Source of the DNA: Clostridiales bacterium | Lineage (GTDB): Bacteria; Bacillota; Clostridia; Peptostreptococcales; Anaerovoracaceae | NCBI GenBank assembly: GCA_012735285.1 | Contig: JAAYHT010000169.1 | Span: forward strand, 1 to 5,038 | Direction of reading: 5' to 3' | Length of the DNA stretch: 5,038 nt | Shown here: positions 1-5,038 of the stretch, piece after piece | Layout of the letters: each line of letters starts with the position of its first letter | Position numbering within the stretch: position 1 is the first letter of the stretch | The notes under the pieces: model-generated | Databases searched by the model: none | What the model saw: only the letters and a program-made list of their open reading frames with translations | Told to the model about the DNA's origin: nothing | Translations under genes and position numbers: made by a program

Positions 1-3000
1 CTTATCAGAGTTAAGAAAAAGGTTTATTGAGACCCTTTCATTATCAGAAGAACAGGTTATATTCCCTAAAGAGGCTGAATACTTTGTTGCTTTAGGGGCA
101 GCTTTATTATCCGAAAAGCATGAAAAAAGAAAATTAAAGTCAATATTAAAAAAGCTTGAGAGTTTAGAAGAGGAAGAATTGACTGTCACCAACTATTTAC
201 CTGCTCTTTTTATAGATGAAAATGACTACAATGAATTTTTAGAAAGACATAATAAAGCGAGAATTAATAGAAAGGATTTAAAAGACGTTCAAGGTCCCTT
301 GTTCTTAGGAATCGATGCTGGCTCCACAACAACCAAAGCTGCATTGATAGATAAGGATAATAATTTACTATATTCATTTTACAAAAGTAACGAAGGCAAG
401 CCTATAGATGTTACTTTGGAAATGTTAACAGACTTATATAAAAAAATACCCGATGGCGCATATATTTCAAAATCTACTGTTACAGGCTATGGAGAAGGTT
501 TGATCCAAGCGGCATTTAATGTTGATATAGGTGAAATTGAGACTATGGCGCATTATAAGGCCGCAGAAGCTTTCTTGCCTGGAGTTGATTTCATCCTTGA
601 TATCGGAGGCCAGGATATGAAGTGCATGAGGATTAAGGATGGAGCTATTTATAATATTATGTTGAATGAAGCATGCTCTTCAGGCTGCGGATCATTTATT
701 GAAACATACGCAAAATCGGTGGATATGAGTGTTGAAGATTTTGCGAAGGAAGCACTTTTTGCAGAGTACCCAGTTGATTTAGGTACTAGATGTACCGTCT
801 TTATGAACTCTAAAGTGAAACAGGCTCAGAAGGAAGGGGCAAGCATAGGAGATATTTCGGCTGGGCTATCTTATTCTGTTATAAAAAATGCACTTTATAA
901 AGTAATAAAGCTTAGAAACCCTGAAGAAGCAGGGGAAAAGGTTGTAGTGCAAGGCGGCACTTTTATAAACAACTCTGTACTTAGATGTATAGAGAAGATA
1001 TTAGGAAGAGAGGTAATACGTCCTGATATTTCTGGTATTATGGGAGCCTATGGTGCAGCTTTAATAGCTAAGGAAAACCATGTAGAGGGCGAAAAGTCAA
1101 GTATACTTAATCCAGAAGATTTAGATTCATTTGATGTGAAAATTTCAAATTCAAGATGTAAGCGTTGTGAAAACAACTGTCTATTAACCATTAATCTTTT
1201 TGCTAATGGCACTCGTTTTATTACTGGTAATAGATGTGAAAAGGGAGAAGGTAAGGTTAAATCAGAAAATCAATTACCAAATCTATATGAATATAAATAT
1301 AAGAGACTATTTTCCTATGAACCACTAGAGAATGCTCCAAGAGGTGAAATTGGTATACCAAGAATCTTAAATATGCATGAAAACTATCCTTTTTGGCTTA
1401 CATTCTTTACAGAGTTAGGGTTTAAAGTTGTATTGTCACCAGTTTCCTCTAAGAGTATATACGAATTAGGGATGGAAACTATCTCATCTGATACTGTTTG
1501 TTATCCGGCAAAAATTGCTCATGGACATGTTAAATGGTTGGTTGACCAAGGTGTTAAGCGGATATTTTGCCCAAATATTAATTATGAACTAGAAGAAGAT
1601 GAGACAGCTCCAAACCATTATAATTGCCCTATAGTAGCGACTTATGCTGAAGCTATAGCAGGAAATATGCGTGATATTTTTGAGGAAAATAATGTAACTT
1701 TTTATCATGACTTTTTACCCTATGATAATGATACAAGACTTATAAACCGTCTTTACGATCTTTTTTCTGAGTTTTCAATTTCAAAGAGGGATATTAAAAA
1801 AGCGGTAAAGAAAGCCAGAAAAGAAGATGCTATTTTTAAGAAAGATATAAGAGAAAAGGGAAGAAAAACCCTTAGAATAATTAATGAACAAGGACTAAAA
1901 GGAATAGTCCTTGCAGGTAGACCCTATCATTTGGATCCAGAGATTAATCACGGTATAGACCAGCTGATAAATTCCTTTGGATTAGCTGTACTTACAGAGG
2001 ATTCTATAGCTCATTTAACTGATCTTGAAAGACCAATACGTGTCTTGGATCAGTGGATGTATCATTCCAGGCTCTATAAAGCTGCAAAACTAGTGAGTAA
2101 ATATGATAATCTCGAACTTGTACAGCTGAATTCTTTTGGTTGTGGACTTGATGCTGTAACAATTGAACAGGTAGAAGAGATATTGAAAGACAGCAATAAA
2201 CTTTATACAGTATTGAAGATAGATGAAGGCTCCAATTTGGGTGCGGCGAAAATAAGGATACGCTCACTCAAAGCAGCAATGCGAGAGCGAGAAAAGAACA
2301 ATATTAGGCCAGTGGAATATAAAGGCTCTTTCTCAAGGAGAATATTCACCGAAGAAATGAGAAAAGATTATACCTCATTAATTCCGCAGATGTCTCCTAT
2401 TCATTTCCAGTTTATAGAGGCTGCTTTAAACTATGCAGGTTATAAGGCGTTGTTGCTGCCTTCTGTAGACCAGAATGCAGTGGATGAAGGTTTGAAATAT
2501 ATAAATAATGATGCTTGCTATCCTACAATAGTAGCATTAGGACAGATTATTAGCGAACTAAAATCAGGAAAGCACGACTTAAATAGAACCGCTGTATTTA
2601 TGTCACAAACAGGAGGTCAATGTAGGGCAAGTAACTATATTTCCTTATTGCGTAAAGCCCTTGTAGACCTTAATATGGAACAGGTTCCCGTTGTTTCATT
2701 CAGCTTAAGACGTGGATTAGAGACAAATCCAGGATTTAAATACACTTGGGATTTAATAAAAAGAGCAGGTATAGCAACACTGTACGGAGATGTGCTAATG
2801 AGGATTTTGTATGCAACAAGACCTTATGAGGCAAAAAAGGGATCTGCAAACGCTTTGGCTGAAAAGTGGACGCAAATAGCAATAGAGAATATTAAGAATG
2901 GCAGCCTACAGGAGTTTAATAGAAATATTAAACAGATGATTTACGAATTCGACAACTTACCTGTACTCGATATTAAAAAGCCAAAGGTGGGTGTTGTAGG

Positions 3001-3607
3001 AGAAATCCTAGTAAAGTATCATCCTATGGCAAACAACTATATAGTCGATATTATCGAGAGTGAGGGTGGAGAAGCTGTAGTCTTAGACCTATTTGATTTC
3101 ATACTTTATGGGATGTACAGTAAGAAATATAATTATCAAAAACTTTCAGGTAGTTTCTCCTCAATGGTTTTGAATATGCTTGGAGTATTTATTATAGAGT
3201 GGTTTAGATCAGGCGCTAGAAAGGCATTAAATAACAGTAAGAGATTTCATGGGCCTGCTCTAATAAGAGAAGTAGCTAAGAAGGCGCAGAAAGTTGCCTC
3301 ATTAGGAAACCAATGTGGTGAAGGCTGGCTATTGACCGGAGAAATGGTAGAGTTAATAGACAGCGGTGTCAATAATATTGTTTGCCTTCAGCCCTTTGCC
3401 TGTCTGCCTAACCATGTGACGGGCAAGGGTATGATAAAACCAATAAGGGATTACAATCCTAAGGCAAATATAGCTGCAATTGACTATGACCCTGGTGCAA
3501 GTAACGTAAACCAATTAAACCGAATTAAGTTGATGATGGCAACAGCCCACAAAAATTTAGAAGAAGAACATCCTCCGCCGGAAGAAAAGCTGGTAGTTAA
3601 TTCTTGA
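1..3607 (+). CDS. 2-hydroxyacyl-CoA dehydratase activase / dehydratase-related fusion protein, 5' partial
   Basis: The frame is open from the window edge (first full codon at position 2) to TGA at 3605-3607, giving 1201 visible residues, numbered here from that codon. Residues 1-40 (ending FVALGAALL) look like the tail of a first ASKHA-type ATPase domain, followed by a charged linker. A second, complete ASKHA domain spans about 101-357, with phosphate-binding GIDAGSTTTK (103-112), DIGGQDMK (200-207) and GGT (318-320). Cys225 (NEACSSGCG) and Cys264 (GTRCTVF) match the two residues that bind the [4Fe-4S] cluster at the HgdC dimer interface. A four-cysteine motif follows (386, 389, 393, 412), then a DUF2229-type region (about 450-670) and an HgdB-like C-terminal half with NDACYP, GGQCRASN, NQCGEGWLLTGEM and FACLPNHVTGKG. 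Known activases use ATP to drive electron transfer to 2-hydroxyacyl-CoA dehydratases. The substrate of these cytosolic fused forms is unknown to me. Full-length relatives are roughly 1400 residues, so some 200 N-terminal residues are probably missing. The family call is firm; the exact reaction is not. Confidence 0.93.
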   Translation, partial: LSELRKRFIETLSLSEEQVIFPKEAEYFVALGAALLSEKHEKRKLKSILKKLESLEEEELTVTNYLPALFIDENDYNEFLERHNKARINRKDLKDVQGPLFLGIDAGSTTTKAALIDKDNNLLYSFYKSNEGKPIDVTLEMLTDLYKKIPDGAYISKSTVTGYGEGLIQAAFNVDIGEIETMAHYKAAEAFLPGVDFILDIGGQDMKCMRIKDGAIYNIMLNEACSSGCGSFIETYAKSVDMSVEDFAKEALFAEYPVDLGTRCTVFMNSKVKQAQKEGASIGDISAGLSYSVIKNALYKVIKLRNPEEAGEKVVVQGGTFINNSVLRCIEKILGREVIRPDISGIMGAYGAALIAKENHVEGEKSSILNPEDLDSFDVKISNSRCKRCENNCLLTINLFANGTRFITGNRCEKGEGKVKSENQLPNLYEYKYKRLFSYEPLENAPRGEIGIPRILNMHENYPFWLTFFTELGFKVVLSPVSSKSIYELGMETISSDTVCYPAKIAHGHVKWLVDQGVKRIFCPNINYELEEDETAPNHYNCPIVATYAEAIAGNMRDIFEENNVTFYHDFLPYDNDTRLINRLYDLFSEFSISKRDIKKAVKKARKEDAIFKKDIREKGRKTLRIINEQGLKGIVLAGRPYHLDPEINHGIDQLINSFGLAVLTEDSIAHLTDLERPIRVLDQWMYHSRLYKAAKLVSKYDNLELVQLNSFGCGLDAVTIEQVEEILKDSNKLYTVLKIDEGSNLGAAKIRIRSLKAAMREREKNNIRPVEYKGSFSRRIFTEEMRKDYTSLIPQMSPIHFQFIEAALNYAGYKALLLPSVDQNAVDEGLKYINNDACYPTIVALGQIISELKSGKHDLNRTAVFMSQTGGQCRASNYISLLRKALVDLNMEQVPVVSFSLRRGLETNPGFKYTWDLIKRAGIATLYGDVLMRILYATRPYEAKKGSANALAEKWTQIAIENIKNGSLQEFNRNIKQMIYEFDNLPVLDIKKPKVGVVGEILVKYHPMANNYIVDIIESEGGEAVVLDLFDFILYGMYSKKYNYQKLSGSFSSMVLNMLGVFIIEWFRSGARKALNNSKRFHGPALIREVAKKAQKVASLGNQCGEGWLLTGEMVELIDSGVNNIVCLQPFACLPNHVTGKGMIKPIRDYNPKANIAAIDYDPGASNVNQLNRIKLMMATAHKNLEEEHPPPEEKLVVNS

Positions 3608-3623
3608 GATTAATATAGGAGGA
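3571..3623 (+). promoter_or_regulatory. Possible hairpin pairing the activase PPP codons with the yebC Shine-Dalgarno
   Basis: TCCTCC at 3571-3576, inside the proline codons near the end of the activase gene, is perfectly complementary to GGAGGA at 3618-3623, the core of the next gene's ribosome binding site. The pairing is six base pairs around a loop of about 41 bases and does not extend at either end. If it forms, it would hide the site until ribosomes translating the activase tail open it, giving translational coupling. This is inferred from complementarity alone. Pyrimidine runs complementary to a Shine-Dalgarno sequence also arise by chance, so it is weakly supported. Confidence 0.25.
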
Positions 3624-3624
3624 G
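3617..3624 (+). promoter_or_regulatory. Shine-Dalgarno sequence of the yebC-family gene
   Basis: AGGAGGAG lies ten bases after the activase stop codon. Its AGGAGG core ends seven bases before the ATG at 3630, which is near-ideal spacing and fixes that start. No promoter-like hexamer pair is evident in the 22-base gap, so the gene is probably cotranscribed with the activase gene. Confidence 0.85.
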
Positions 3625-3629
3625 TAATT

Positions 3630-4352
3630 ATGGGTAGACATGGAACCATAGCGGGTAGAAAAGCCGCTCAAGATGCAAAGAGATCGCAGTTGTTTACAAA
3701 ATACGCTAGAGCAATTACAGTAGCCGCAAGGTCAGGCGGTGATCCTGAATATAATATAAATTTAAAGCATGCAATAGATAAAGCTAAAAGCATCAACATG
3801 CCAAATGAAAATATTAAAAGGGCTATTCAAAAAGGAACAGGAGAACTCGCAGGTGAATCTTACGAGCCCGGTAGCTTTGAAGGATATGGTCCTGGTGGGG
3901 TAGCTGTTATCGTAGAAGTATTGACGGATAATAGGAATCGCACCACATCGAATGTTAAACACGCATTTGATAAATATAATGGCAATCTGGGTGTTCCGGG
4001 TTGCGTTACATACATGTTTGAAAGAAAAGGAATAATACCTATTGAAAAAACAGATGAAGTTGACGAGGATTCATTATTTGAAACTGCACTGGAACATGGA
4101 GCTGAAGATGTAATAATTCATGATGATAGCTATGAAGTGCAGACAGAGCCACAAAACTTCAATGATGTGGAAGAAGCCTTAAAGAAGAGCGGATATGTTC
4201 TTGTAGAATCAGGTGTGGAATATGTACCTACTATGGAAACTACTCCTGGTGAAGAGCATATAGAAGATTTAAAGAAGATGATAGAAATGCTTGAGAATGA
4301 TGATGACGTGCAAAAGGTCTATCATAACTGCGCTATAGATTTGACTGAATAG
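3630..4352 (+). CDS. yebC: YebC/PmpR (TACO1) family protein
   Basis: The 240-residue product matches the usual length of the YebC/PmpR/TACO1 family. Visible family signatures are RKAAQDAKR..LFTKYARAI (10-29), the N-terminal helical domain ending near NMPNENIKRAIQKGTG (57-71), EGYGPGG (84-90), the signature TDNRNRT (99-105), and the closing DDDVQKVYHN (224-233). Members were first described as DNA-binding transcriptional regulators. More recent work on bacterial YebC and mitochondrial TACO1 points to a role on the ribosome, easing translation through proline-rich stretches. The N-terminus reads MGRHGTIAGRK rather than the common GHSKWANIKHRK form, so the conserved Trp is absent; I believe similar N-termini occur in other Clostridia. 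The ATG is supported by an excellent Shine-Dalgarno sequence and a family-standard N-terminal length. The gene sits 22 bases after the activase and just before a terminator, so it probably ends that operon. Family assignment is very secure; the molecular role is less so. Confidence 0.96.
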   Translation: MGRHGTIAGRKAAQDAKRSQLFTKYARAITVAARSGGDPEYNINLKHAIDKAKSINMPNENIKRAIQKGTGELAGESYEPGSFEGYGPGGVAVIVEVLTDNRNRTTSNVKHAFDKYNGNLGVPGCVTYMFERKGIIPIEKTDEVDEDSLFETALEHGAEDVIIHDDSYEVQTEPQNFNDVEEALKKSGYVLVESGVEYVPTMETTPGEEHIEDLKKMIEMLENDDDVQKVYHNCAIDLTE

Positions 4353-4362
4353 GTTATATATT

Positions 4363-4391
4363 AAAAAACCTCCGATAGTAGGAGGTTTTTT
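4363..4391 (+). terminator. Rho-independent terminator after the yebC-family gene
   Basis: AAAAAACCTCC (4363-4373) and GGAGGTTTTTT (4381-4391) form a perfect 11-base-pair stem around the seven-base loop GATAGTA, with the stem's 3' arm ending in six T residues. It starts 11 bases after the yebC stop codon. Because the 5' arm begins with six A residues, the reverse transcript would also end in a U run, so the element could work in both directions. No gene on the opposite strand in this window obviously needs it. Confidence 0.92.
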
Positions 4392-4410
4392 CAACATACC
4401 TTATAATCCA

Positions 4411-4415
4411 AGGAG
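4411..4415 (+). promoter_or_regulatory. Shine-Dalgarno sequence of the MazG-like gene
   Basis: AGGAG lies six bases before the ATG at 4422. The spacing is good and supports this start, which also gives the expected N-terminal length for the family. Confidence 0.8.
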
Positions 4416-4421
4416 ACAAAA

Positions 4422-4763
4422 ATGAAGGTTGTTGATCAGATATTAAAGTTTCGATCTGATAGGGATTGGGAACAGTTCTATAAACCAAAAGACCTAGCTA
4501 TTTCTTTAGCTATTGAGGCTGCGGAACTTTTAGAGTGCTTTCAGTGGAAAACAGATGATGAAGTTGAGGCTTTAATAAAAAATCCTCAAGACAAGAAAAA
4601 AATTGAGGAAGAGCTTGCTGATATTGCAATGTATTTGTACCTTTTATGCAATGATCTTAATATTGATTTAGATGAAGCGATAAAAGAAAAGATCGAAATA
4701 AATAATAAGAAATATCCGATATCAAAATCTAAGGGAAATGCTAAAAAATATACAGAATTATAA
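4422..4763 (+). CDS. MazG-like (dCTPP1/RS21-C6 type) nucleotide pyrophosphohydrolase
   Basis: This 113-residue protein has the all-alpha MazG-like fold signature. The N-terminal FRSDRDWEQFYKPKDLAISL (residues 10-29) is typical of the small single-domain branch that includes mammalian dCTPP1. The metal-binding ExxE is E32-A-A-E35 in IEAAELLECFQW, and the matching ExxD is E64-L-A-D67 in EEELADIAMYLY, so the Mg2+ site appears complete. Family members hydrolyse (deoxy)nucleoside triphosphates to monophosphate and pyrophosphate, clearing non-canonical or surplus nucleotides from the cytosolic pool. The exact substrate cannot be read from sequence. It follows the yebC terminator by 30 bases and precedes the GIY-YIG gene by 7, so the two probably form one unit. 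No convincing promoter was found; a TATAAT at 4402-4407 would start transcription at or inside the ribosome binding site. A role as the antidote-like housekeeping MazG of toxin systems is not suggested, since no toxin gene is nearby. Confidence 0.93.
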   Translation: MKVVDQILKFRSDRDWEQFYKPKDLAISLAIEAAELLECFQWKTDDEVEALIKNPQDKKKIEEELADIAMYLYLLCNDLNIDLDEAIKEKIEINNKKYPISKSKGNAKKYTEL

Positions 4764-4770
4764 TAGTGAT

Positions 4771-5019
4771 ATGAATTATGTATACATTTTAGAATGCAAT
4801 GATGGAACTTTCTATACTGGTTGGACTACTGATTTAGGGCGCAGAATTGAGGAACACAATTCAGGCAAGGGCTCAAAGTATACCCGTGGTAGACTTCCAG
4901 TAAAATTGGTTTACTATGAGGTATTTGATTATAAAAGTGATGCTTTAAGAAGGGAATATAAAATAAAGAAACTGTCTCATTTAGAAAAAATTAAGCTTAA
5001 AAAGTATCAAAAAATTTAA
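4771..5019 (+). CDS. GIY-YIG domain protein, UPF0213/YhbQ-like
   Basis: From the ATG at 4771 the product is 82 residues, the usual size of stand-alone UPF0213 GIY-YIG proteins. The opening MNYVYILECNDGTFYTGW carries the diagnostic pair as YVY (3-5) and YTG (15-17). It is followed by RRIEEHNSGKGSKYTRGR (24-41), with the catalytic-type Arg, then YYE (48-50) and ALRREYKIKKLS (58-69), where E62 is the likely metal-binding glutamate. The lysine-rich tail is typical. GIY-YIG domains are metal-dependent nucleases as in UvrC and homing endonucleases; the cellular role of this small group is poorly known, with DNA or RNA processing the likely area. An upstream in-frame ATG at 4738 would add 11 residues and overlap the MazG-like gene, but it has AAGGGA only about two bases away and the extra residues are not family-like. 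The chosen start lies 7 bases after the preceding TAA and has no clear Shine-Dalgarno, suggesting reinitiation. Domain call firm; function open. Confidence 0.92.
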   Translation: MNYVYILECNDGTFYTGWTTDLGRRIEEHNSGKGSKYTRGRLPVKLVYYEVFDYKSDALRREYKIKKLSHLEKIKLKKYQKI

Positions 5020-5038
5020 GTTGTTTTCCAAATATTTA

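Noticed and set aside
2004..2267. Antisense open frame of 87 codons inside the activase gene
   Set aside because: It lies opposite a strongly conserved coding region, and its translation is low-complexity with no recognisable domain.
3762..3962. Antisense open frame of 66 codons inside the yebC-family gene
   Set aside because: It is opposite conserved YebC motifs, has no recognisable domain, and is best explained as a shadow.
4341..4362. TTGACT followed by TATATT as a promoter at the end of yebC
   Set aside because: The hexamers are only about 10 bases apart, far short of the usual 16-18.
4402..4407. TATAAT as a -10 promoter element for the MazG-like gene
   Set aside because: No -35 hexamer at suitable spacing, and the predicted start would remove or truncate the ribosome binding site. 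AT-rich DNA produces such hexamers by chance.
4738..4770. N-terminal extension of the GIY-YIG protein from ATG 4738
   Set aside because: The 11 extra residues are not family-like, overlap the preceding gene and have a poorly spaced ribosome binding site.
4996..5020. CTTAAA...TTTAAG inverted repeat at the end of the GIY-YIG gene as a terminator
   Set aside because: A weak six-base A/T-rich stem inside coding sequence with no following T-tract. Any real terminator probably lies beyond the window.

Overview
The window is AT-rich with dense, same-strand genes and strong AGGAGG-type ribosome binding sites. Together with a long fused 2-hydroxyacyl-CoA dehydratase activase, this suggests an anaerobic low-GC Firmicute of the class Clostridia. 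The genus cannot be named from this sequence.

Layout, all on the + strand. (1) Positions 1-3607 hold the 3' part of a very large iron-sulfur protein of the 2-hydroxyacyl-CoA dehydratase activase (BcrAD/BadFG, HgdC-like) and dehydratase-related (HgdB-like) fusion family. The reading frame is open to the left edge, so the TTG at 179 is an internal leucine codon and the true start lies outside the window. (2) After 22 bases and a strong Shine-Dalgarno sequence comes a complete yebC-family gene (3630-4352), followed by a textbook intrinsic terminator (4363-4391). (3) A second short transcription unit follows: a MazG/dCTPP1-like nucleotide pyrophosphohydrolase (4422-4763) and, 7 bases on, a small GIY-YIG domain protein (4771-5019). 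The last 19 bases hold nothing recognisable.

The first two genes look like one operon ending at the terminator. The last two look translationally coupled, because the GIY-YIG gene has no clear ribosome binding site of its own. No RNA gene, CRISPR array, mobile element or phage signature was seen, and all four genes belong to known families.

The most interesting observation is at the activase-yebC junction. The activase has a single polyproline run (PPP) nine to eleven codons before its stop, and the codons for it contain TCCTCC, a perfect complement of the yebC Shine-Dalgarno core. YebC-family proteins have been linked to relief of polyproline ribosome stalling, so a feedback loop is conceivable. 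It is a hypothesis and could be coincidence.
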